A stretch of 11,015 nt of DNA from JBEHYA01 sp048498415 (GCA_048498415.1 JBEHYA010000066.1:1-11015); one strand, 5' to 3'; numbered from the stretch's first letter, positions 1 through 6,334 are shown. Numbers and translations: made by a program. Notes: generated by a model not told the origin, from the letters alone.

Positions 1-606
1 AAAGTTGGCGGCGCGGATTTTCTGGCGCAGGGCACGCTGTATCCTGATGTAATCGAGAGCGTGTCGTTCACCGGCGGCCCAAGCGTCACCATCAAATCAC
101 ACCACAATGTGGGCGGTTTGCCGGAACGCATGAATATGAAGCTGGTGGAACCCTTACGCGAACTTTTTAAAGACGAAGTGCGCGCGCTGGGCCGCGAGCT
201 GGGCTTGCCGGAAGCGTTCATTGGCCGTCATCCGTTCCCGGGGCCGGGCCTCGCGATCCGCGTGATTGGCGAGATTACCTACGAGCGTTTGGAAATTCTG
301 CGCAAAGCGGATTCCATTTATCTGGATGAAATTCGCAAAGCCGGCCTCTACGACAAGATCTGGCAGGCTTTTGCGGTGCTGACTTCCGTGCGCACGGTGG
401 GCGTGATGGGCGATGGGCGCAGCTACGACCATGTGCTGGCCTTACGTGCGGTGACATCGGTGGATGGCATGACGGCGGATTCCTACCCGTTCGAGCATGC
501 GTTTTTAAGCAAATGCGCCACGCGCCTCATTAACGAGGTGAAGGGCATCAACCGTGTGGTTTATGACGTGACGAGCAAACCGCCCGGCACGATCGAGTGG
601 GAATAA
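1..606 (+). CDS. guaA: GMP synthase (glutamine-hydrolysing), C-terminal part, 5' end outside window
   Basis: Cytosolic enzyme that converts XMP to GMP with ATP and glutamine, the last step of guanine nucleotide synthesis. The reading frame is open from base 1, so only the last 201 residues of a protein of usually about 520 are present. These cover the end of the ATP pyrophosphatase domain (SHHNVGGLPE, then KLVEPLRELFKDEVR) and the C-terminal dimerisation domain. Family hallmarks are visible: RHPFPGPGLAIRV, the RTVGVMGDGRSYDH stretch, and the terminal KPPGTIEWE, which is the near-invariant GuaA C-terminus. The glutaminase domain and P-loop lie upstream, outside the window. The stop is TAA at 604-606; a small secreted-protein gene follows 18 bases later on the same strand, with no terminator between them, so readthrough is likely. 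Identity is seen directly from the conserved motifs. Confidence 0.97.
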   Translation, partial: KVGGADFLAQGTLYPDVIESVSFTGGPSVTIKSHHNVGGLPERMNMKLVEPLRELFKDEVRALGRELGLPEAFIGRHPFPGPGLAIRVIGEITYERLEILRKADSIYLDEIRKAGLYDKIWQAFAVLTSVRTVGVMGDGRSYDHVLALRAVTSVDGMTADSYPFEHAFLSKCATRLINEVKGINRVVYDVTSKPPGTIEWE

Positions 607-624
607 TTGGAAAAAAGGTGTGAG

Positions 625-1092
625 ATGAAGAAGTGGTTGCTGGTTGCAATGCTGGTTCTGTGCGCGGGTGCGGCGAACGCAGCGGAACAATGCTATCATC
701 AGGAAGAATTCGATGCCGACCGGGGCCTGCGCATGCACAGCGATACGGAAGTCATCCTGCTGACCTGCCGGTATTCGACCAAGGGCGAAGACCTTAAAAA
801 GTCGTATGCCGCCTTCCTGCAGAAAAATTCGGCGATCATTCATACCTGGGAACTGGTGATTGCGAAGAAATTTTCTGGCACGGGCCGCAGCCGCAATGAA
901 GTGATTGATAATTTCCGCACCAAGCTGGCGAACCAGAAGGCCAATGAAGTGGGCCGCATGGGCCCCAAGCCGTTCTGCAAGGAATGGGCGGATTATCTGC
1001 CGTGGGTCTCAAAACTGAACGCGGCGGAAATTCTGCAATATGTGCGCGCCAGCGACGATAAACGCCCGACGCGTCTGCCGCTGTGCAATTAA
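625..1092 (+). CDS. small secreted protein of unknown function, four cysteines in mature form
   Basis: A 155-residue protein I do not recognise. The start is placed at ATG 625 (MKKWLLVAML): it gives a classical signal peptide (KK, a hydrophobic stretch, cleavage expected after ANA near residue 19) and has a purine-rich AAAAAAGG about six bases upstream. An in-frame TTG at 607 would add six residues before the signal and is less likely. The mature part is hydrophilic and mixed alpha/beta in look, with Cys 23, 48, 118 and 154, enough for two disulfides in the periplasm. No lipobox, transmembrane segment or known catalytic motif is seen. It lies 18 bases after guaA and may be transcribed with it, though no functional link is evident. 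Its stop codon directly abuts the stop of the convergent gene on the other strand. Confidence 0.75.
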   Translation: MKKWLLVAMLVLCAGAANAAEQCYHQEEFDADRGLRMHSDTEVILLTCRYSTKGEDLKKSYAAFLQKNSAIIHTWELVIAKKFSGTGRSRNEVIDNFRTKLANQKANEVGRMGPKPFCKEWADYLPWVSKLNAAEILQYVRASDDKRPTRLPLCN

Positions 1093-1734
1093 TTAGTGGC
1101 TGACGGCCTTTTGCAGGGCCAAACGCACGCCCAGCAGAATAAACAGCGTGCCGCAGACTTTATCGATCGCGCCGGAGAATTTCAGGAACGTGCCGCGCAC
1201 TTTGGCCTGTGTGAGGAATAGCGCGACGATTGAGAACCACAGCGCGGTCATGATGGCGCAGGTAAGCCCATAGGCCGCCATGTGGGCGAGTGACTGGTTG
1301 GGCTGCAAAATCTGCGTGAACAGCGCGAAGAAAAACAGAATGGCCTTGGGGTTGATGGCATTCGTAATCAGCCCATCGCGAAACGCCATGAAATTGCTTT
1401 TGGCGGGCGCGGCTTTTTCTTCAATCGTGAGCGGCTTCATGCCCTTGGAGCGCAGCGCTTTGATGCCGACATAAAACAGATAGCCGGCGCCAATAAATTT
1501 CAGAATGGTGAAGAGGGTGACGGAACCGGCGATGAGGGCTGAAAGGCCGAGCAGGCAGTAGCTCACGTGAAACAGCACGCCCACGCCAAAGCCGATGGCG
1601 GTGAATACGCCGGCCAGCCGGCCATGCAGCACGGAATTCCGCACCGCCATGATAAAATCCGGTCCCGGCGCCATGAGGGCGACGGAAAAAATGGAGACGA
1701 GCAAAAGCCATTCATGGAAAAAGGTCATGGGCAT
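1093..1734 (-). CDS. LysE/RhtB family amino-acid exporter
   Basis: Inner-membrane exporter of about 213 residues, close to the family's usual 200-210. The family (LysE, RhtB, RhtC and relatives) exports amino acids such as lysine, homoserine or threonine, probably driven by the proton gradient; the substrate here cannot be told. Visible hallmarks are the N-terminal APGPDFIMAVRNSVLHGR signature, the following glycine-rich helix (AAGIGFGVGV-like: TAIGFGVGVLFHV), the middle NAINPKAILFFFALF motif, and about six hydrophobic segments. I chose ATG at 1734 (MPMTFFHEW); ATG at 1728 or GTG at 1746 are also possible, and none has a strong Shine-Dalgarno. It follows the 158-residue unknown gene by about 21 bases on the same strand, so they probably form a two-gene unit. 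Family assignment is firm; substrate and start are not. Confidence 0.9.
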   Translation of the reverse strand: MPMTFFHEWLLLVSIFSVALMAPGPDFIMAVRNSVLHGRLAGVFTAIGFGVGVLFHVSYCLLGLSALIAGSVTLFTILKFIGAGYLFYVGIKALRSKGMKPLTIEEKAAPAKSNFMAFRDGLITNAINPKAILFFFALFTQILQPNQSLAHMAAYGLTCAIMTALWFSIVALFLTQAKVRGTFLKFSGAIDKVCGTLFILLGVRLALQKAVSH

Positions 1735-1755
1735 AAGAATAAGCACCGTCAGAAA

Positions 1756-2232
1756 TTACGGCAAGGCCTGATCGAGTGACGGTTGGCCGGTATGCGGCCG
1801 TGGGCGTTGCGGGTCGGCATTGTCATGGGCGATGCCGGGCGGAAATACGTGGCCAAGGCGTGTAAGCGCACCATACAACGTGCGGTAGAGCGAGGGATCA
1901 ATCAGACCGATGAATGTGAGGGGAATGGGTGTTTGCTTGGCTAGCGCGCCGTAATGTTCCTGAAAAAAATTCTCGACTTTCCAGCGATATATCGGGCGGT
2001 CTTCCCATGGGTGTTTGCGTGAAATCGTCCACGCCGCGATGCCGGCCTTGAGGGAAAAATTTTCGGGAAAATCGTACGACAGCCGCGTTAGCTGTTTGAA
2101 GAACGCATGGCTTAAGTTCCGCACCAGCGGCGAGGGTGTGATGCCGTCGGCTTGCAGCAGCTCGAAAAGTTCCTCGGCGCGTTCGATGATCGCCTGGTCT
2201 GTGAGTTCGGATGGGTTCAGCTGTTCGTTCAT
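1756..2232 (-). CDS. unknown soluble protein, 158 residues
   Basis: I do not recognise this protein. From ATG 2232 (MNEQLNPSEL) it has 158 residues; a GTG at 2262 in frame would add ten residues (MAGHFFIDRF) and is possible, but ATG is preferred. There is no signal peptide or clear membrane span. The N-terminal third looks helical and charged (ELTDQAIIERAEELFELLQADG). The middle is rich in aromatic residues (WTISRKHPWEDRPIYRWKVENFF), and the end is proline-rich and probably disordered (HDNADPQRPRPHTGQP). It is the upstream gene of a likely pair with the LysE-type exporter. On the other side it diverges from livH across a roughly 119-base intergenic region. Coding is supported by a sustained frame and ordinary composition; the function is open. 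Confidence 0.65.
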   Translation of the reverse strand: MNEQLNPSELTDQAIIERAEELFELLQADGITPSPLVRNLSHAFFKQLTRLSYDFPENFSLKAGIAAWTISRKHPWEDRPIYRWKVENFFQEHYGALAKQTPIPLTFIGLIDPSLYRTLYGALTRLGHVFPPGIAHDNADPQRPRPHTGQPSLDQALP

Positions 2233-2316
2233 GAATCGGTCAATAAAAAAATGGCCGGCCACGCGGTAATACGGGGCGGGCCGCGGGTTTCAGTCATAAC
2301 GCGCAAAAAACGCGTG

Positions 2317-2344
2317 TTCAACAGCGCTATTAGTTGCATATAGT
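2317..2344 (+). promoter_or_regulatory. candidate sigma-70-type promoter for livH
   Basis: TTCAAC (2317-2322) and TATAGT (2339-2344) are separated by 16 bases, a plausible -35/-10 pair in the divergent region between the 158-residue gene and livH. Transcription would begin near 2350-2352, almost on the livH ATG, so the mRNA would be leaderless or nearly so. This is pattern matching only; the motif is short and could arise by chance. Confidence 0.3.
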
Positions 2345-2351
2345 GGAGGGC

Positions 2352-3266
2352 ATGGATTATTTCCTCCAACAGCTCCTTAACGGCACGACGCTGGGCGCGG
2401 TTTATGCGCTGATCGCCATCGGCTATACGCTTGTGTATGGCATCATCGGCATGATTAATTTTGCGCATGGCGAAATTTATATGATCGGCGCGTTCATTGC
2501 GGTGATTACAATTGTGGCGGCAATCGGCGGCGGGGTGGCGATGCCGCTTGCCATTATCGCGGCGTTTTTGTTCAGCGTGGTGGTGACGGCGGCGTATGGG
2601 TATGTGATGGAGCGCATGGCGTATCGCCCCTTACGCGGTGCCCCGCGTATCGCGCCGTTGATTTCCGCGATCGGCGTTTCCGTGTTGCTGCAGAATTACG
2701 TGCGCATGGCGCAGGGCCCACGCGTGAAGCCGCTGCCACCCTTGTTCAGCGGCCATTTCACGCTGCTGGAACGCGCGGATGGGTTTACGGTGAATGTTTC
2801 GTATCTACAGATCGCGATTTTGGTGATCACCGTCCCGCTGTGCGCGGGCATCACCTACATCATCCACAAAACGCCGCTGGGCCGCGGCATGCGCGCGGCG
2901 GAGCAGGATATGGGCATGGCTGCGCTGCTGGGCCTGCCGGTCGAGCGTATTATTTCCACCACGTTTATTCTGGGCGCAGCATTAGCAGCGGTGGCGGGGT
3001 GCTGCGTTGCCATGTATTACGGCGTCGTTGATTTTTTCATCGGCTTTCTGGCGGGCATGAAGGCGTTCACCGCGGCGGTGCTGGGCGGGATCGGCTCGCT
3101 GCCCGGCGCGATGCTGGGCGGGTTGTTGATTGGTCTCATTGAAGCGTTTTGGTCGGGATATATCAGTGCGGAATATAAGGATGTGGCGGTGTTTCTCACG
3201 CTGATCATCGTACTGCTGCTGCGCCCGCAGGGCCTCTTGGGCCGGCGCGTGATGGAGAAGATTTGA
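2352..3266 (+). CDS. livH: branched-chain amino-acid ABC transporter permease LivH
   Basis: One of the two inner-membrane permease subunits of the HAAT-type (Leu/Ile/Val) ABC importer, which works with LivM, the ATPases LivG and LivF, and a periplasmic binding protein. The protein has 304 residues, as usual for LivH. Hallmarks: MDYFLQQLLNGTTLGAVYALIAIGYTLVYGIIGMINFAHGE at the N-terminus, the TPLGRGMRA cytoplasmic loop followed by a helix that contacts the ATPase, GMKAFTAAVLGGIGSLPGAMLGG, and the closing LRPQGLLGRR. About eight hydrophobic segments are visible. ATG 2352 is chosen because it matches the family's usual start; an in-frame TTG at 2334 is rejected. GGAGG (2345-2349) ends only two bases before the ATG, unusually close for a Shine-Dalgarno. 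The stop TGA (3264-3266) overlaps the livM ATG by one base, implying translational coupling. Confidence 0.96.
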   Translation: MDYFLQQLLNGTTLGAVYALIAIGYTLVYGIIGMINFAHGEIYMIGAFIAVITIVAAIGGGVAMPLAIIAAFLFSVVVTAAYGYVMERMAYRPLRGAPRIAPLISAIGVSVLLQNYVRMAQGPRVKPLPPLFSGHFTLLERADGFTVNVSYLQIAILVITVPLCAGITYIIHKTPLGRGMRAAEQDMGMAALLGLPVERIISTTFILGAALAAVAGCCVAMYYGVVDFFIGFLAGMKAFTAAVLGGIGSLPGAMLGGLLIGLIEAFWSGYISAEYKDVAVFLTLIIVLLLRPQGLLGRRVMEKI

Positions 3267-4636
3267 TGGCGGGGCAAAATCAAAATCCCCTCCCTCCGGG
3301 AGGGGTTAGGGGCGGGCAATCCTCTTCATTGAACGAAGCGTCTGGTTTAAAGGAGAGGATTACCCGCCCCTTTATCCCCTCCCGAAGGGAGGGGAGTAGA
3401 TTTTTGCATGCGGCAAGAGATGCGTTTTTTGCTGCTGTTATCGCGCTGTTGCTTTTCTTCCATCTCATTGGCCTGCGCACGGTCGATAACCCCACGGGTC
3501 TCACCATTCAGCCGCAGTGGTGGATGCTGGGGCTGGCGGTGGCGGGGGTGTTTGTCGGGCGGTTGCTGATCGGGATTTATCAGCAGACACACAGCCACAT
3601 AAAACTGCCGGCGTTTAATGTGCCCTATAAGCGTTACAGCCAGATCATGGCGGCGCTGCTGGTGATTGCGGTTATCCTGCCGCTCACGCCGTTATCATCA
3701 AGGTACGTGCTGGATGTGATGACGCTGATTTTTACGTATTTAATTTTGGCAAGCGCGCTGAATATGGTGGTGGGCCTCACGGGGCTGCTGGATCTGGGTT
3801 TCGTCGCGTATTATGCGATTGGGGCGTATTGCTTTGCGTTGCTCGCGCGGTATACCGGGCTGGATTTCTGGGTGGCGCTGCCGGCCGCGATGCTGAGCGC
3901 GGCGCTGATATCGGGCGTGCTGGGCATGGCGGTGCTGCGCCTTCGCGGGGATTATTATGCGGTTGTCACGCTTGGTTTTGCGGAAATTTTGCGCATCGTG
4001 CTGTTAAACTGGGTGAGTTTTACCGGCGGGCCGAATGGTTTGACCGGCGTGCCGCGCCCCGGCCTGTTCGGCCTTTCCTTCGACCGCGTGGCGCCGCCGG
4101 GCATGCAGAGCTTTTATGATTTTTTCCATCTCAGCTTCGAGCCGATGACGCGTATTACTTTTCTTTACTACCTCGCGCTTCTTTTGGCGGCGCTGTGTTA
4201 TCTGTTTGTGAAGCGCCTGCGCAGCCTGCCGCTGGGCCGCGCGTTTGAAGCGGTGCGGGATGATGAAATTGCAGCGGGCATGCTGGGCATGCACGTCACA
4301 CGCATTAAACTGGCGGCAACCATGCTGGCCGCCGCCATGGGCGCGCTGGCGGGCGCGTTTTTCGCCGCGCGGCAGGGATTTATCAGCCCGGAAAGCTTTA
4401 CGTTTAGCGAGTCCGTACTGGTGCTGGCCATCGTGGTGCTGGCCGGCCACGGCCATATGCTGGGCCTGGCCATTGCCACATTGTTTCTGGTGGGATTGCC
4501 GGAAATTTTCCGAAGCTTGCAGGATTACCGGCTGATTGCCTTCGGGCTTGGCATGATCATTGTGATGATCCTTCGTCCATCTGGATTTTTTGCAACGCGC
4601 GCGCCCATGGTTTTGCTGACACCGAAAAAGGAATAG
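3266..4636 (+). CDS. livM: branched-chain amino-acid ABC transporter permease LivM with in-frame N-terminal palindromic insert
   Basis: Second permease subunit of the Leu/Ile/Val ABC importer. From ATG 3266 it has 456 residues; E. coli LivM, which it resembles along most of its length, has about 425. Hallmarks: LILASALNMVVGLTGLLDLGF, VLRLRGDYYAVVTLGFAEILRIVLLNW, FTGGPNGLTGVPRP, LPLGRAFEAVRDDEIAA (the loop contacting the ATPase), FFAARQGFISPESFTFSES and LAIVVLAGHGH. Ten or so membrane spans are apparent. The extra N-terminal length matches residues about 6-47, encoded by a palindromic repeat element (separate entry); these are polar, Pro/Gly/Arg-rich and precede the first membrane helix. The start overlaps the livH stop (TGATG). 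An alternative TTG start at 3404, after a GGGAGGGGAG stretch, would avoid translating the insert. No livG or livF follows; a ferredoxin gene begins two bases after the stop. Confidence 0.95.
   Translation: MAGQNQNPLPPGGVRGGQSSSLNEASGLKERITRPFIPSRREGSRFLHAARDAFFAAVIALLLFFHLIGLRTVDNPTGLTIQPQWWMLGLAVAGVFVGRLLIGIYQQTHSHIKLPAFNVPYKRYSQIMAALLVIAVILPLTPLSSRYVLDVMTLIFTYLILASALNMVVGLTGLLDLGFVAYYAIGAYCFALLARYTGLDFWVALPAAMLSAALISGVLGMAVLRLRGDYYAVVTLGFAEILRIVLLNWVSFTGGPNGLTGVPRPGLFGLSFDRVAPPGMQSFYDFFHLSFEPMTRITFLYYLALLLAALCYLFVKRLRSLPLGRAFEAVRDDEIAAGMLGMHVTRIKLAATMLAAAMGALAGAFFAARQGFISPESFTFSESVLVLAIVVLAGHGHMLGLAIATLFLVGLPEIFRSLQDYRLIAFGLGMIIVMILRPSGFFATRAPMVLLTPKKE
3281..3406. repeat. nested palindromic repeat element inserted in the livM reading frame
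   Basis: The two halves are inverted copies. The left half runs CAAAATC, hairpin 1, TTAGGGGCGGGCAATCCTCT; the right half read in reverse runs CAAAAATC, hairpin 2, AAAGGGGCGGGTAATCCTCT. Hairpin 1 is CCCCTCCC (3287-3294), loop TCC, GGGAGGGG (3298-3305). Hairpin 2 is CCCCTCCC (3376-3383), loop GAA, GGGAGGGG (3387-3394). The arms at 3308-3324 and 3353-3370 pair with each other around a loop of about 28 bases. At 126 bases (42 codons) between the CAAAATC/GATTTTTG ends, the element keeps the frame and contains no stop in it. This hairpin-arm-arm-hairpin plan is typical of small non-autonomous palindromic elements; in-frame insertion recalls the Rickettsia palindromic elements, though I cannot assign it to a named family. 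Confidence 0.85.
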
Positions 4637-4638
4637 GC

Positions 4639-4950
4639 ATGCCGAAGGTTATGTTTGAGACACGCGATGGAAAATTGCTGGACGTAGAAGCGCCGCTGGG
4701 CAGTTCGCTGCTTGATATCGCGCATATGCACAAGATTGATTTGGAAGGCGCATGCGATCATTCGCTGGCATGCGCAACCTGCCACGTGGTGGTTGACCCG
4801 GCTTTTGCCGATTTGCTGGAAGCCCCGGGCAACGATGAACTGGATATGCTGGACCTGGCATCAAATCTGGAGCCGACCTCGCGGCTTTCGTGCCAGATTG
4901 TGATGCGGGAAGAACTGGATGGCCTGAAGGTGAAACTGGCCAAAAAGTAG
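4639..4950 (+). CDS. [2Fe-2S] ferredoxin, adrenodoxin type
   Basis: Small soluble electron carrier of 103 residues with a single plant/adrenodoxin-fold domain. The cluster ligands are visible: Cys 39, 45 and 48 in ACDHSLACATC (C-x5-C-x2-C), and Cys 85 in SRLSCQI. The C-x5-C-x2-C...C spacing and the CATCHVVVD context mark the adrenodoxin/Isc-type class, which donates electrons to iron-sulfur cluster assembly or to cytochrome P450s. Nothing nearby shows which partner it has: there is no isc, hsc or P450 gene in the window. ATG 4639 lies two bases after the livM stop; an AAAAGGA inside the end of livM, six bases upstream, serves as ribosome site, so the gene is probably co-transcribed with livHM. 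Pairing with an amino-acid permease operon is probably positional rather than functional. A weak terminator follows. Confidence 0.94.
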   Translation: MPKVMFETRDGKLLDVEAPLGSSLLDIAHMHKIDLEGACDHSLACATCHVVVDPAFADLLEAPGNDELDMLDLASNLEPTSRLSCQIVMREELDGLKVKLAKK

Positions 4951-4959
4951 GGGCGAAAT

Positions 4960-4983
4960 AGGCCCGTAAAACGAGGGCTTTTT
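4960..4983 (+). terminator. candidate weak intrinsic terminator after the ferredoxin gene
   Basis: AGGCCC (4960-4965) can pair with GGGCTT (4975-4980), including one G-U pair, across a nine-base loop, and a run of T (4979-4983) follows. The stem is short. A near copy of the same stem-loop lies at 4998-5015 without a T run. It would end the livH-livM-ferredoxin transcript before atpG. Confidence 0.4.
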
Positions 4984-5015
4984 ATGCTGCGCCGCACCCC
5001 GTAATAAACGAGGGC
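4963..5015 (+). repeat. imperfect direct repeat of a small stem-loop in the atpG leader
   Basis: CCCGTAAAACGAGGGC (4963-4978) is repeated as CCCGTAATAAACGAGGGC (4998-5015); the copies differ only by a two-base insertion in the loop. Each can fold as a CCC/GGG stem. The duplication is seen directly in the sequence. Its role is unknown, but it sits between a probable terminator and the atpG start. Confidence 0.7.
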
Positions 5016-5024
5016 AGGAAAGGC

Positions 5025-5098
5025 TTGACTTAAATAGCCCCATCAACGAAAAAGGGGCACTTTTTCAATGATTCCGTTCGCCCCAAGCCCCTGCCGAC
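5025..5098 (+). promoter_or_regulatory. atpG leader: candidate -35 box and mutually exclusive hairpins
   Basis: TTGACT (5025-5030) resembles a -35 element; the matching -10 position (GAAAAA, around 5048) is poor, so the promoter call is weak. Downstream, three stems compete: GCCCC (5037-5041) with GGGGC (5054-5058); GAAAAAG (5048-5054) with CTTTTTC (5060-5066), a perfect 7-bp stem with a 5-base loop; and GGGGC (5054-5058) with GCCCC (5080-5084). The last would reach to about 15 bases from the atpG start. The first is followed by ACTTTTT and could act as a terminator. The arrangement resembles an attenuator or a translation-control leader, but this is inference. Confidence 0.35.
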
Positions 5099-5112
5099 AT
5101 GCCCAATCTTAA
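5068..5112 (+). CDS. possible 14-codon leader ORF overlapping the atpG start
   Basis: ATG 5068 opens a 14-residue frame (MIPFAPSPCRHAQS) that stops at TAA 5110-5112, 12 bases inside atpG. It has the ribosome-site-like AAAAAGGGG (5049-5057) ten bases upstream, whereas atpG has none. Ribosomes on this ORF would end next to the atpG ATG and could re-initiate there. An ORF this short can occur by chance; there is no coding evidence beyond the signal and position. Confidence 0.25.
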   Translation: MIPFAPSPCRHAQS

Positions 5113-6007
5113 AGATCTTAAAACCCGTATCGAGAGCGTGAAATCCACGCGCAAGATTACGTCCGCCATGAAGGTGGTGGCTGCCAGCAAACTGCGCCGC
5201 GCGCAGGAGCAGGCGGAAGCCGGCCGGCCCTATGCGCAGGCGATGGCGCACATCATGCAGTCGCTGACCGCCAATCTGGCGATTAATGGCGAGACGCCCA
5301 AGCTTCTGGCCGGCACCGGCAAATCGGAAACGGTGTTGTTACTGGCGGTAACCTCGGATCGCGGGCTGTGCGGCGCGTTCAATTCATCCATCGTGCGCGA
5401 GACGCGCCGGCAGATTAAAAAGCTGCAAGCTGAAGGCAAGCAGGTGAAGCTGATTACTGTGGGCCGCAAGGTGCGCGATTTATTGCGCCGTGAATATGCC
5501 AGCCTGATGGTTGCCAATTACGAAGATATCGGCCGCAAGAAGCTGACCTTTGCGGAAGCCGAAGTCATTTCAAGCAAGCTGCTGGAACTCTTCAGCGGCG
5601 GGCAGTTCGATGAAGCGCACCTGATTTATAACCGCTTCAAGAATGTGCTCACCCAGGTTGTTACCCAGCAGCAGATTATCCCCGTGCCGGTGCCCGAAAA
5701 GGCCGCCGCGCCGGAAATGACGCTGCACGAAGCCAAGCACGCGCAGGCGCCGGCGGTGTATGAGTTTGAACCGGATGAACAATCCATTCTCGCCGACCTG
5801 TTGCCGCGCAACGTAGCGGTGCAGGTCTACCGCGCGCTGCTGGAAAACGCGGCGGGCGAGCAGGGCGCGCGCATGAACGCCATGGATAACGCCACGCGCA
5901 ACGCCGGCGACATGATCGGCCGTCTCACGCTGCAATATAACCGCGCGCGTCAGGCCTACATTACCAAGGAGATGATTGAAATCGTAACCGGGGCGGAGGC
6001 TGTTTAA
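5099..6007 (+). CDS. atpG: F1 ATP synthase gamma subunit
   Basis: Central stalk subunit of F1, whose rotation couples proton flow through Fo to ATP synthesis by the alpha/beta hexamer on the cytoplasmic face of the inner membrane. It has 302 residues, slightly longer than the usual 285-295. The N-terminal coiled-coil helix (LKTRIESVKSTRKITSAMKVVAASKLRRAQ) and the C-terminal one (NAMDNATRNAGDMIGRLTLQYNRARQAYITKEMIEIVTGA) match the family closely; the middle carries the Rossmann-like domain (LLLAVTSDRGLCGAFNSS). The few extra residues are in the variable stretch around EKAAAPEMTLHEAKHAQAPA. ATG 5099 is fixed by the family start MPNLKDLK. No Shine-Dalgarno precedes it: the upstream bases are C-rich. 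atpH and atpA, normally just upstream, are absent. An unknown gene follows after two bases. Confidence 0.97.
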   Translation: MPNLKDLKTRIESVKSTRKITSAMKVVAASKLRRAQEQAEAGRPYAQAMAHIMQSLTANLAINGETPKLLAGTGKSETVLLLAVTSDRGLCGAFNSSIVRETRRQIKKLQAEGKQVKLITVGRKVRDLLRREYASLMVANYEDIGRKKLTFAEAEVISSKLLELFSGGQFDEAHLIYNRFKNVLTQVVTQQQIIPVPVPEKAAAPEMTLHEAKHAQAPAVYEFEPDEQSILADLLPRNVAVQVYRALLENAAGEQGARMNAMDNATRNAGDMIGRLTLQYNRARQAYITKEMIEIVTGAEAV

Positions 6008-6009
6008 GC

Positions 6010-6315
6010 ATGACGATGTCTATGGCTGATTTTGATTTACCGGTCGTGATTGGCAATGAAAGCGTTTTTCATGTCGTGCTGCTTAACCACGCGGGCCATT
6101 TAGACTGGCACAATGGCGATGTTGTCGCACCCCATACAAAACTGATTATCAGCGCGCCAGAAGGCGTTAGCCGCGCGCTGATTGAAATTGGCGATGATAC
6201 TTTTGTTAATGGTACTTCCGTGAGGGTGCCGTTTATTGTTGTGCATGAGCCGGTGCGCGGCCAGCTGGATGACCGCCGCAATGAAGTTTTGACCAACGTT
6301 ACTTTAGCTATTTGA
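6010..6315 (+). CDS. unknown 101-residue protein encoded between atpG and atpD
   Basis: I do not recognise this protein, and no standard F1 operon gene sits here. ATG 6010 is chosen: GGAGG (5995-5999, inside the end of atpG) lies ten bases upstream; later ATGs at 6016 and 6022 are too far from it. It begins two bases after the atpG stop and ends 19 bases before atpD, so translation is coupled to the operon. The sequence alternates short hydrophobic and polar stretches (LPVVIGNE, VFHVVLLNH, TKLIISAP, RALIEIGD, VRVPFIVVHEP), suggesting a beta-sandwich. There is no signal peptide, membrane span or cysteine; histidines cluster at residues about 20-45. It is unlike the helical zeta inhibitor of alphaproteobacterial F1. 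By hand count its GC is about 49 percent, lower than samples of atpG and atpD, and it is rich in GTT, TTT and GAT codons, which may mean a recent arrival. Confidence 0.8.
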   Translation: MTMSMADFDLPVVIGNESVFHVVLLNHAGHLDWHNGDVVAPHTKLIISAPEGVSRALIEIGDDTFVNGTSVRVPFIVVHEPVRGQLDDRRNEVLTNVTLAI

Positions 6316-6334
6316 TCGAAAAAAAGGAAAGACG

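Noticed and set aside
2334..2351. TTG start for livH, six codons upstream
   Set aside because: The family start MDYFLQQL is at ATG 2352, and no ribosome site precedes the TTG.
3281..3406. CRISPR-like or intrinsic terminator reading of the GC hairpins in livM
   Set aside because: There are only two hairpins in inverted orientation, no spacers and no T run; the whole is one palindromic element.
4004..4456. 150-codon minus-strand frame opposite livM
   Set aside because: It has a Gln/Arg/His-rich shadow composition and lies entirely inside a conserved permease gene.
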